Source: an uncultured Ruminococcus sp. (GTDB lineage Bacteria; Bacillota; Clostridia; Oscillospirales; Ruminococcaceae). Taken from it: a stretch of 8,948 nt of DNA. The stretch spans positions 1 through 8,948 of the forward strand of contig USEH01000086.1 in the NCBI GenBank assembly GCA_900553675.1, given 5' to 3'. The notes beneath the pieces are model-generated. The model was not told the origin of the DNA and made no database searches. It saw only the letters and a program-made list of their open reading frames with translations. The translations under genes and the position numbers were made by a program. This document shows positions 1 through 6,130 of this stretch, one piece after another (the stretch's first letter is position 1; the number at the start of each line of letters is the position of its first letter).

Positions 1-16
1 ACTTCACTTTTTTCAT
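1..16 (-). CDS. Possible 5' end of a leftward gene, cut by the window edge
   Basis: Reading leftward, an ATG at 16-14 opens a frame beginning Met-Lys-Lys-Val-Lys. An AAAGGA Shine-Dalgarno-like site lies at 34-29, about 12 nt before the ATG, which is a little far. A basic Met-Lys-Lys start is common for exported proteins and lipoproteins, but only five codons are visible, so no function can be given. The gene would be divergent from the NUDIX gene. Two rightward frames are also open through this stretch, so the call rests on the start codon and ribosome binding site only. Confidence 0.3.
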
Positions 17-71
17 GGTTTTTACCAGTCCTTTCTTTTGGGAGCAGCCCGCGCATATGGTTTTGCGAACC

Positions 72-101
72 TGCTAACTAAGCTAAGTATTAGCATTTTT
101 T
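72..101 (+). terminator. Weak terminator-like hairpin upstream of the NUDIX gene
   Basis: TGCTAA (72-77) pairs with TTAGCA (90-95), and a run of six T follows at 96-101. An alternative 5-bp hairpin uses 82-86 with 90-94. The stem is short and AT-rich, so termination would be weak. It may end read-through coming from the left, or be chance. It ends 20 nt before the NUDIX Shine-Dalgarno site. Confidence 0.25.
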
Positions 102-133
102 CGTGAAATATTCAGCAAAAAGGAGACTGTTTT

Positions 134-601
134 ATGATAATCAATTCAACGCTGTGTTACATAGAAAAAGGCGGGGCATATCTTATGCTCCACCGCGTTA
201 AAAAGCAGAACGATATCAACAAGGATAAGTGGCTGGGCATAGGCGGAAAGATGGAGTACGGTGAGTCTCCCTACGACTGCATTCTGCGCGAGGTATATGA
301 AGAAACATCCTTAAAGCTTATCTGTCCGAGATACCGCGGCTTGGTGACCTTTGTCACCGAGGACGGTTACACCGAGCATATGCACCTGTTCACCTGCGAC
401 AAATTCGCCGGCGAGGTGGGCGAATGCTCCGAGGGCGAGCTTGAATGGGTGGATATAGACAAAATTAACTCCCTGCCCATATGGGAGGGAGATAAGATAT
501 TTTTCAGGCTGCTGAAAGAAAACCGTCCGTTCTTTTCGTTGAAGCTTTACTACTGCGGGGATAGGCTTTCGGGGGCTTGGGTGGATGGCAGGAAGATATA
601 A
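134..601 (+). CDS. NUDIX hydrolase, MutT/8-oxo-dGTP diphosphatase-like
   Basis: A 155-aa cytoplasmic protein of the NUDIX family, which hydrolyses nucleoside diphosphates linked to another moiety (typically damaged dNTPs or nucleotide sugars) using Mg2+. The NUDIX box spans residues 38-60: G38, E44, then R52-E53-V54 and E56-E57, the metal-binding glutamates. The glycine normally near the end of the box is Ser59, a mild departure. The start of the protein (residues 3-10, then a glycine turn and LMLHR) and the WLGIGGKMEYGE segment resemble MutT-type 8-oxo-dGTP diphosphatases of Firmicutes, but the substrate cannot be read from sequence. The start is supported by AGGAG at 121-125, 8 nt before the ATG. 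The gene appears monocistronic, with its terminator at 627-662 shared with the convergent lipoprotein gene. The family call is firm; the 8-oxo-dGTP assignment is inference. Confidence 0.9.
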   Translation: MIINSTLCYIEKGGAYLMLHRVKKQNDINKDKWLGIGGKMEYGESPYDCILREVYEETSLKLICPRYRGLVTFVTEDGYTEHMHLFTCDKFAGEVGECSEGELEWVDIDKINSLPIWEGDKIFFRLLKENRPFFSLKLYYCGDRLSGAWVDGRKI

Positions 602-626
602 TATTATCGCAGAATGATAATTAAAC

Positions 627-662
627 AGTCCGGATTGATGTGCTTTGTTGTCAATCCGGACT
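627..662. terminator. Bidirectional hairpin terminator between convergent genes
   Basis: A perfect 12-bp stem, AGTCCGGATTGA (627-638) with TCAATCCGGACT (651-662), closes a 12-nt loop. Rightward it is followed by TGTTTTGT and leftward by TGTTTAATT, so it can serve both the NUDIX gene (stop at 601) and the lipoprotein gene (stop at 692-694). The T tracts are modest, but the stem is GC-rich and exactly placed between converging stops. Confidence 0.78.
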
Positions 663-691
663 TGTTTTGTATCGATTATTATGTGCGAAAA

Positions 692-1876
692 TTATTCCTC
701 AGCAGGCTTTTCAACAGCATTTTCAGCCTTATATCTCTTTACGGAATTGTCGTTGACCTCGACGTTGTATCCTGCAAGTCTTTCGTTTACAAGCGAGGTG
801 AAATCGCTGTCAAAGAGGGCATACAAGAAGGATTCGCGGTTAGAATCGTAGATATCGGTTCTTTCTAAAACGTCCATCTTGGATACTACATAGATGTTGG
901 TATCGTCCTGAACCAGCTTTACTTCGCCGGTCTTGATTTCGGTGAAGACATAGTTTACAAACTTTTCACTGGGGGACTTTGCATCCTTAAAGATGATGTT
1001 TTCGTGAGCATAGGGGTCTACAGGCTCTTCAGCCTCTACCTCTTCCTCAGCTTCGCCATCCTCGGCGGCGTCCTCAGAGCCGTCCTCCGCCTCGCCGTCT
1101 TCCAGCTCCGGAAGATCCGGCTTTACGTTTGCTTCCTCGTCGGCTTCGTTTTCCGCGGCAATCTCGGCTGTGTGTTCTTCGATAAGGGCATTGATGTCCT
1201 CACCGGCTGCGATTCTGTCGAGATACGACTGAGCATCCTCCAGAGCCTTGTTCTTTCTTGCTTCGTCAACGGCATCGTCTGCACTGTCGGCGTAGTTGAA
1301 GGTTAAGAACTTGACTCTTGCATAGTTGTCTTCAAGGTATGCCTTAATATCGTCTTCGGTGGTGCCGTTGATACCGCCGACCTCATAGTAGGCGTTGAAC
1401 ACCTTTTCCTCTTTCAGGGTGCTGGTTGTAACCTTTCTTACCGACTCCTTGCCTACGCCGATCTTTTCAAACTGTGCGCCGTTGTTGTTCCAAAGGCTGT
1501 TTACCTGAGTGTCGATAAGCTTTTTATCATCCTCGGTAAGCTCAAGACCCAGCTCGTCGAACAGCTTTTCAACCACGATATACTGCTTGCTCATGGAAAG
1601 AGCATAGTCGTTCATGTATTCCGGAACGGTCTTTTCGCCGACCTTCTGGTCGAGATAGGACATTCCATACATCATGTAGTAGTAATAGTTCTGGTCGGTT
1701 GCGGCAAGCTCATAGCCTGCTGCGGTATATCCGGCAGTCTGATAATAGATGTAAACGCCGCTCGGAACGGTTTCACCGTCAACCTTTACTATCCATGAGG
1801 TGTCTCCGCAGGCGGTGAGGGAGAATGTCATTGCCAAGACCATTAAAACGGCAACAATTTTTCTGAATGTATTCAT
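692..1876 (-). CDS. PrsA/SurA-like lipoprotein with a degenerate parvulin domain
   Basis: A 394-aa predicted lipoprotein. The first 23 residues form a lipoprotein signal: basic Arg5-Lys6, a hydrophobic core, and a lipobox L20-T21-A22-C23, so the mature protein should be attached to the outer face of the membrane at Cys23. The layout is that of PrsA/SurA foldases: an alpha-helical N-terminal chaperone region (about 30-180), a parvulin-position region (about 187-338, beginning VKFLTF and ending NIYVVSKMDVLER), and a C-terminal helical return (about 340-394). Parvulin signature residues are not recognisable. Where a parvulin would carry its glycine-rich active-site loop, there is an Asp/Glu-rich insertion at about 242-286. 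Residues 64-67 are four tyrosines in a row. It may be a holdase or foldase for secreted proteins without isomerase activity. The start is supported by AAAGGAAAGGA upstream. It has its own promoter (1979-1951) and lies behind the cyclophilin-like gene. The lipoprotein call is firm; the foldase kinship is moderate. Confidence 0.75.
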   Translation of the reverse strand: MNTFRKIVAVLMVLAMTFSLTACGDTSWIVKVDGETVPSGVYIYYQTAGYTAAGYELAATDQNYYYYMMYGMSYLDQKVGEKTVPEYMNDYALSMSKQYIVVEKLFDELGLELTEDDKKLIDTQVNSLWNNNGAQFEKIGVGKESVRKVTTSTLKEEKVFNAYYEVGGINGTTEDDIKAYLEDNYARVKFLTFNYADSADDAVDEARKNKALEDAQSYLDRIAAGEDINALIEEHTAEIAAENEADEEANVKPDLPELEDGEAEDGSEDAAEDGEAEEEVEAEEPVDPYAHENIIFKDAKSPSEKFVNYVFTEIKTGEVKLVQDDTNIYVVSKMDVLERTDIYDSNRESFLYALFDSDFTSLVNERLAGYNVEVNDNSVKRYKAENAVEKPAEE

Positions 1877-1899
1877 CTTTAAAAAATCCTTTCCTTTTT

Positions 1900-1931
1900 G
1901 TGAAAAAGCTTTTTAGAGAAAAAAGCTTCAC
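1900..1931 (-). other. Hairpin in the 5' leader of the lipoprotein mRNA
   Basis: Read leftward, AGCTTTTT (1928-1921) pairs with AAAAAGCT (1910-1903) around a TCTCT loop, and the flanking GTGA/TCAC ends can pair across a small bulge. It would begin about 13 nt after the predicted transcription start and end before the Shine-Dalgarno site. No T tract follows, so it is not a terminator. An mRNA-stabilising 5' hairpin is one explanation. Confidence 0.45.
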
Positions 1932-1950
1932 ATGAATTTGCATACCCTAT

Positions 1951-1979
1951 AGTATACTACATTTTTTGCGGTTTGTCTA
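1951..1979 (-). promoter_or_regulatory. Sigma-A-type promoter for the lipoprotein gene
   Basis: Read leftward: -35 TAGACA (1979-1974), a 17-nt spacer, and -10 TATACT (1956-1951). The expected start of transcription is near 1944, about 68 nt before the ATG. It lies in the 131-nt gap between the cyclophilin-like gene and the lipoprotein gene, and would allow expression independent of the upstream genes. Confidence 0.65.
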
Positions 1980-2007
1980 CTGTTTTTCAAGATGTTTTTG
2001 GAATTAC

Positions 2008-2814
2008 TCAGTCTTTTTCTTCTCCGTAGGTGGATATATAGGCGTTTTCTATGGTGATATCCTCTGCCGGCTGAGAGGTTTCCAGCACCTGCGCCGACAT
2101 TATGCTGTCGAACACATCCCATCCCGAATATATCTGGGCGAAGATGGTGTATTTTCTGGAGAAGTTAGGTATGCCTCCCTTTTCCGAGTAGACCTTGCCG
2201 AGCTGCTCGCCGTATGCGCGGACAAGCGCGCCTTCGTCCATATAAGCGTCGTCGATATCGTTGACGAAAAGGAAGGTTGAGCCGGCGTAATTCTTTGCAA
2301 GCGGCCATATACCCTTTGAGCCGATAAACGAGCACATTGCGCCCTTTATGGGCCAGAGGTTGTTGGATATCTCCGCCTCTATTGCTGTGGAGTCGGCGCC
2401 TTCGACCTCGGTGGCGTTAGGGTCGGGGGATTTGGTGCCGCCCAGGGCGTAGGCAGAGTCAACAACCGCGCAGAACGACGTGCCATCGTAGTAGCCGGAG
2501 TTTACAAGGTTTGTAAAGTACTCGCAGTACTTGGGGGCGTCGTCGGGGTATAAAACCGCCTTTATTTTGCCGAGGTTAGTTTCGAAAACCACCACCGGCT
2601 GATCGTCTTTCGGGGTTTCAAGCTGGGAAAAATAAATGTCCTTGGGAATGCCCGGTTTTTTCGCCCCTGCAAGCCATATAAAGCCCACAAACAGAAGTAT
2701 CACGAATATTGCAACAAGCGATATTCCGAGATATTTTGCAAAGGCGGGGGAGGACATCAAAGTTTTAAGCGGCTTTCGGGGGCGATTGTAAGTGGAATCG
2801 GAATTGTCTTTCAT
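2008..2814 (-). CDS. Membrane-anchored cyclophilin-like protein, active site degenerate
   Basis: A 268-aa protein with a short cytoplasmic basic N-terminus (1-27), one membrane segment (about 28-50) and an extracytoplasmic cyclophilin-type domain (about 73-260). Family marks are the opening strand VVFETNLGKIKAVLYPDDAPK (split here only for description: 75-84 and 85-95), YYDGTSF (108-114), STFLFV (179-184) standing for the usual GSQFFI, and FAQIYSGWDVFDSI (225-238). Catalytic positions are not kept: where cyclophilins read FHR and MxQGG, this one has F114-C115-A116 and A122-L123... with L124 before G125-G126, so the catalytic Arg and Gln are lost. It may bind proline-containing peptides without efficient isomerisation. 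The start has AAAGGAC 6 nt upstream. It lies 15 nt behind the DUF3267 gene, so the two are almost certainly co-transcribed. Family call firm, activity doubtful. Confidence 0.85.
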   Translation of the reverse strand: MKDNSDSTYNRPRKPLKTLMSSPAFAKYLGISLVAIFVILLFVGFIWLAGAKKPGIPKDIYFSQLETPKDDQPVVVFETNLGKIKAVLYPDDAPKYCEYFTNLVNSGYYDGTSFCAVVDSAYALGGTKSPDPNATEVEGADSTAIEAEISNNLWPIKGAMCSFIGSKGIWPLAKNYAGSTFLFVNDIDDAYMDEGALVRAYGEQLGKVYSEKGGIPNFSRKYTIFAQIYSGWDVFDSIMSAQVLETSQPAEDITIENAYISTYGEEKD

Positions 2815-2829
2815 TTTAAAGTCCTTTCG

Positions 2830-3423
2830 TTATTTTTCGGGGATGTACCAGTAGGAATGCATACCGTAGAGATATGTCAGCGAGCCTTTGGGCATCTGGG
2901 TTAAAGCGTTAATTACGTTGAGATAATCCGCCGCGCCGCAGCTTATGGATACCGCGCCGAAATATCCTAAAAATAATGCCTTGGGGAATATGAAAAAGAG
3001 TATCAGAGGGATAAATCCGAACACGATGTTGGGTGCAAGGCTCATTAAAACAAACCGCGTTTTAGTCATATCCTCGGGACCTGCCACGAAAAGCATACCC
3101 TGTTTTAAATTGGTGAAAAGGTAAACGTCGTTTTTAAAGCAGAGTGCGTGGATTATTTCGTGCGGGAAGGATGCCAAAAGTGCGCATATCGCGGCTAAGC
3201 AGAGCTGCATACTGCCGCCTGATTCCTCACCACCGGTTACGCTTTTATAGACGGCTCCCACTATTATCAGCAGGATTACGGCGATGACCAAGGCGGCAAT
3301 GTTCATAAGTATTGCCAGCTTTTTCATGTCCGGCTCGCGGAACATAACAGCCCCCGGCTTGTGTTCATTGTGAGGAATGTCGTTTTCGTCGCCAGAGTAT
3401 TTGCCCATGTAATGGAGCTTCAT
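2830..3423 (-). CDS. DUF3267-type putative membrane zincin metalloprotease
   Basis: A 197-aa integral membrane protein with about four hydrophobic segments (roughly 36-58, 72-94, 122-148 and 150-172). An HExxH motif, H88-E89-I90-I91-H92, sits in the second segment, as in the DUF3267 'putative zincin peptidase' family, which is distantly like site-2 proteases. D166 in the segment GAADYLNV is the best candidate for the third zinc ligand. The P131-N132 of the third segment and a GSLTY stretch near the C-terminus also fit the family as I know it. The substrate is unknown. The start has AAAGGAC 9 nt upstream. A consensus promoter lies between this gene and cysS, and the cyclophilin-like gene follows after 15 nt, so a role in envelope protein quality control is a reasonable inference but unproven. 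Confidence 0.8.
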   Translation of the reverse strand: MKLHYMGKYSGDENDIPHNEHKPGAVMFREPDMKKLAILMNIAALVIAVILLIIVGAVYKSVTGGEESGGSMQLCLAAICALLASFPHEIIHALCFKNDVYLFTNLKQGMLFVAGPEDMTKTRFVLMSLAPNIVFGFIPLILFFIFPKALFLGYFGAVSISCGAADYLNVINALTQMPKGSLTYLYGMHSYWYIPEK

Positions 3424-3483
3424 TTTTATTCTGTCCTTTCATACGTCAATTAAGAGTAAAGCGGGATATGACCATACCATTAA

Positions 3484-3511
3484 ATTATATCACTATACAA
3501 ATCAATGTCAA
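3484..3511 (-). promoter_or_regulatory. Consensus sigma-A promoter for the zincin/cyclophilin genes
   Basis: Read leftward: a perfect -35 TTGACA (3511-3506), a 16-nt spacer, and a perfect -10 TATAAT (3489-3484). The -35 starts only 6 nt past the cysS stop codon. Transcription should begin near 3477, giving a leader of about 50 nt before the DUF3267 ATG. This probably makes the downstream genes largely independent of the T-box, although no terminator separates them from cysS. Confidence 0.8.
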
Positions 3512-3517
3512 GCCGTT

Positions 3518-4933
3518 TTACAGCTTCTTGACTACCGTTCCCTGCCTTGTTTCCTCAACGCTGTAGCCTAACGCCGTGATTTTATCGCGCAGTGCGTCGG
3601 CAAGAGCAAAGTTGCGCTCTTTTCTTGCCGCCTTGCGTTCTTCAAGCAGAGCCTTAACCTCCTCGGGAAGCTCGATATCCTCGGCGGCGGAAGCCTTCTG
3701 CGCCTTTTGTGCGTTGGCTATAAGGTTGAGCGAAAGCACGGTGTCGAAGTCCTTTATCAGGGCAAGCTTGGTGGCACTGTCAGCGTCCGACTTGATAACG
3801 TCGTAAAGAGCGGTTATCGCTAAGGATGTGTTCAGGTCGTTGTCCATAGCCTCGGTAAAGCCACGCTTAAGCTCGGCAAAGCGGGCTTCGTTCACATCTC
3901 CCTTGGCTTCAAGCAGGGGGACTATCCTTGCAATAAGCTTCTGATATGCCGCGGCGGCGTTGTCAAGATTTTCATATGAGAACACCAGCGTTTTGCGGTA
4001 GTGCGAGTGCAGGCAAAAGAAGCGGTATACAATCGGGTCGTAGCCCTTTTCCTCAAGAAGCGAAACTGTCAGAAATTCGCCCTTGGATTTGGACATTTTG
4101 CCGGTTTCGCTGTTTAGGTGATGAACATGGAACCACTGCTTGCACCACGGGTGACCTAAATATGCTTCCGACTGTGCTATTTCGTTGGTGTGGTGGGGGA
4201 AGGCATTGTCGATTCCGCCGCAGTGGAGGTCTAAATACTCGCCGTTGTTGCGCATGGATATGCAGGAGCATTCAATGTGCCAGCCGGGGTATCCCACTCC
4301 CCAAGGAGAGTCCCACTTAAGCTCTTGCGAATCGAACTTTGATTTTGTGAACCACAGAACAAAGTCGGTCTTGTTGCGCTTGTTGTCGTCTGCCTCAACG
4401 CCCTCGCGAACGCCTACTGCAAGATCCTCCTCGTCGAAGTCGTTAAAAACATAGTACTTTTCAAGTTTGGAGGTGTCGAAGTAGACGTTTCCGCCGGCTT
4501 CGTAGGCATAGCCCTTGTCCATAAGCGACTTTATCACCCTTATGAACTCACCGATATAGCTTGTCGCGGGGACAACGGTTTCGGGCTTTTTGATGTTGAG
4601 CTTTTGGCAGTCGGCAAAGAAGCAGTCGGTATAGAATTTAGCTATCTCCATGACGGTCTTGTGTTCGCGCTTGGCTCCCTTGAGCATTTTGTCCTCGCCG
4701 GTGTCGCCGTCGCTGGTGAGGTGTCCCACGTCGGTGATGTTCATGACACGGTTTACCTTGTAGCCAGAGTAGGCAAGATACTTTTCTAAAATGTCCTCCA
4801 TGATATAAGAGCGCAGGTTGCCTATGTGCGCAAAGTGATACACGGTAGGACCGCAGGTGTACATCTGCACTACTTTTGGGGTGTGGGTTACAAATTCGTC
4901 TTTGGTTCGGGTTGCGGTGTTGTATAATTTCAT
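3518..4933 (-). CDS. cysS: Cysteinyl-tRNA synthetase
   Basis: A class I aminoacyl-tRNA synthetase that activates cysteine with ATP and charges tRNA-Cys in the cytoplasm. The chosen start gives 471 aa (MKLYNT...), a usual length. Counting from that start: the zinc ligands are C27, C222, H247 and E251 (in the stretch PHHTNE); the HIGH-type signature is H36-I37-G38-N39; and the KMSKS loop is at 279-283. The C-terminal helical domain (about 320-471) holds the anticodon-binding region. An alternative ATG two codons upstream (4939) is only 3 nt from the AAAGGA site (4948-4943), whereas 4933 has 9 nt of spacing, so 4933 is preferred. It follows cysE by 49 nt without a terminator, so both should be controlled by the upstream T-box. 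Confidence 0.97.
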   Translation of the reverse strand: MKLYNTATRTKDEFVTHTPKVVQMYTCGPTVYHFAHIGNLRSYIMEDILEKYLAYSGYKVNRVMNITDVGHLTSDGDTGEDKMLKGAKREHKTVMEIAKFYTDCFFADCQKLNIKKPETVVPATSYIGEFIRVIKSLMDKGYAYEAGGNVYFDTSKLEKYYVFNDFDEEDLAVGVREGVEADDNKRNKTDFVLWFTKSKFDSQELKWDSPWGVGYPGWHIECSCISMRNNGEYLDLHCGGIDNAFPHHTNEIAQSEAYLGHPWCKQWFHVHHLNSETGKMSKSKGEFLTVSLLEEKGYDPIVYRFFCLHSHYRKTLVFSYENLDNAAAAYQKLIARIVPLLEAKGDVNEARFAELKRGFTEAMDNDLNTSLAITALYDVIKSDADSATKLALIKDFDTVLSLNLIANAQKAQKASAAEDIELPEEVKALLEERKAARKERNFALADALRDKITALGYSVEETRQGTVVKKL

Positions 4934-4982
4934 GTTCATCTTTCCTTTATATCAATTATTTTTTCGGGATACGTTTATAAGC

Positions 4983-5669
4983 TCAGCTTCTGCTTGATGG
5001 TACTCCATTCAGCTCCTTTTCAAGCTCCTGCGTACGCTTTTCGAGATTTTCAATCTTCGCCAGCTGTCTGCATAGCTCCTGCGAAACAGGGTCGGGTATG
5101 TGAATCTGGTCGAGATCCTGAGTTACCCTTACGCCGTTGCGCTTGACGATCCTTGCGGGTGCGCCAACGGCTGTGCAGTCGTCCGGAATCTCGTTTAAAA
5201 CAACCGAGTTTGCGGCAATTTTGACGTTGTTGCCGATGCGAAACGGTCCCAAGACTTTTGCTCCGCAGCCCACCATAACGTTGTTGCCCAGCGTTGGGTG
5301 ACGCTTGCCCTTGTCCTTGCCGGTTCCTCCGAGGGTAACGCCCTGATACAAAAGGCAGTTGTCACCGATGACGGTGGTTTCGCCTATTACAACGCCGGTT
5401 CCGTGGTCGATAAACAGCCGCTTGCCGATTTGCGCGCCCGGGTGAATCTCGATTCCGGTCATAAACCGCGCAAGGGTTGAAAGAATCCTTGCCGAGGTAT
5501 ACATCTTTTTAACATACAGCCTGTGGGAAACGCGGTAAATAAGTATCGCGTGCAGTCCCGAATAGGTCAGCAGGATTTCAAGCGTGTTCTTTGCCGCAGG
5601 GTCGCGCTCCTTTACAAGCTCGACCTCGTCTTTTACGGCTTTTATTACTTTGGATATGTCCAATATCAT
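4983..5669 (-). CDS. cysE: Serine O-acetyltransferase
   Basis: Transfers acetyl from acetyl-CoA to L-serine, giving O-acetylserine, the first committed step of cysteine synthesis. The chosen start gives 228 aa. The N-terminal helical region (about 1-70) is followed by a left-handed beta-helix of hexapeptide repeats (about 72-175). Catalytic residues are visible in the segment GIEIHPG...LFIDHGTG: E74, H76, D88 and H89, the Glu at 74 being usual for Firmicutes in place of the enterobacterial Asp. The segment VTLGGTGK (111-118) and GKRHP (121-125) complete the active site. The C-terminal tail (about 196-220) is charged and coiled-coil-like. The frame stays open to 5750, but that extension would be translated from the T-box terminator hairpin; the ATG at 5669 has AAAGGA 6 nt upstream and gives the family's normal N-terminus (MILDIS). 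Confidence 0.96.
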   Translation of the reverse strand: MILDISKVIKAVKDEVELVKERDPAAKNTLEILLTYSGLHAILIYRVSHRLYVKKMYTSARILSTLARFMTGIEIHPGAQIGKRLFIDHGTGVVIGETTVIGDNCLLYQGVTLGGTGKDKGKRHPTLGNNVMVGCGAKVLGPFRIGNNVKIAANSVVLNEIPDDCTAVGAPARIVKRNGVRVTQDLDQIHIPDPVSQELCRQLAKIENLEKRTQELEKELNGVPSSRS

Positions 5670-5715
5670 CTCAATTCCTTTCATAATATAGTCTGTTGAT
5701 TTTATCGGAGAAAAC

Positions 5716-5760
5716 AAAAAAAACGCCCCTTTTGCCGGCAGTCCCGACATAAAGGAGGCG
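5716..5760 (-). terminator. T-box-controlled intrinsic terminator before cysE
   Basis: Read leftward, CGCC (5760-5757) and CCTTT (5755-5751) pair with AAAGG (5732-5728) and GGCG (5727-5724), leaving one T bulged. Above it GTCGG (5748-5744) pairs with CCGGC (5738-5734) around a GACTG loop. Eight T follow at 5723-5716. The first arm is shared with the antiterminator, so the two folds exclude each other. Confidence 0.9.
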
Positions 5761-6003
5761 CATTACAAGCGCGGTTCCACTCCGATTTGTAGCTTTATAA
5801 CGGCTTTAACGCAGCTTACACGCGGAAAAATACGCGGCGCAAAACTCTTCGGGAGATTCCCGATGCGCTTTCCTTTTCCAAGCTAACGGACGCACTTCAC
5901 GCTTATCTGCCTTGGGGCTTCCACCGTATAGTCTGAATAACTCTGCCCTTATCTCTTTTCGGCTTAAAAACGCTACTCTTTCCGCTCATCGCCTTTATTT
6001 ATA
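5716..6003 (-). promoter_or_regulatory. T-box riboswitch, tRNA-Cys specific, controlling cysE-cysS
   Basis: A complete T-box leader read leftward, which binds uncharged tRNA and then lets transcription continue. Stem I marks are GATGA (5990-5986), AAGAGTA (5980-5974), AGAGA (5956-5952) and GGTGGAAGCC (5925-5916). After GAAG comes TGC at 5894-5892, the likely specifier codon for cysteine. A stem III candidate with a GGGA/TCCC tip lies near 5861-5851. The antiterminator is GGAG (5783-5780), bulge TGGAACC (5779-5773), GCGC (5772-5769), loop, GCGC (5761-5758), CTCC (5757-5754). In the bulge, UGGA would pair with UCCA, matching the U73 discriminator typical of tRNA-Cys. Both the codon and the bulge therefore agree with the gene controlled. 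The terminator at 5760-5716 is the alternative fold. Confidence 0.95.
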
Positions 6004-6009
6004 CTATGC

Positions 6010-6038
6010 AGTATACCACCTGAAAGTGAAGATTGCAA
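6010..6038 (-). promoter_or_regulatory. Promoter of the T-box-cysE-cysS operon
   Basis: Read leftward: -35 TTGCAA (6038-6033), a 17-nt spacer, and -10 TATACT (6015-6010) with an extended TGG just before it. Transcription should start near 6003, directly before T-box stem I. It is divergent from the GH43 promoter, with about 63 nt between the two -35 boxes; no further motif is seen in that gap (6039-6101). Confidence 0.75.
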
Positions 6039-6101
6039 TAGGTAATTCCAAAAAAATTATCCGCGATTATAAAAAATCAATCTTTCCATGCGTTTATTTG
6101 A

Positions 6102-6130
6102 TTGACTTCCTGCCGCAGATGATATATTAT
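6102..6130 (+). promoter_or_regulatory. Predicted promoter of the GH43 gene
   Basis: -35 TTGACT (6102-6107), a 17-nt spacer and -10 TATTAT (6125-6130). The expected start near 6137 falls inside the left arm of the palindrome, so the mRNA would begin with a long hairpin about 130 nt before the start codon. A second TATAAT at 6136-6141 has no suitable -35. Confidence 0.55.

Noticed and set aside
614..1306. Rightward open frames over the lipoprotein gene
   Set aside because: They are antisense to a gene with a clear lipobox and signal peptide, and the first one begins inside the terminator hairpin.
1928..2300. Small open frames at the 3' end of the cyclophilin-like gene
   Set aside because: They are out of frame with the supported gene, rich in Arg/Ser and lacking motifs; one covers the lipoprotein promoter.
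3946..4454. Rightward and leftward open frames within cysS
   Set aside because: They overlap the zinc-binding and KMSKS regions of cysS, give low-quality Arg/Ser/Cys-rich translations, and have no fitting ribosome binding site.
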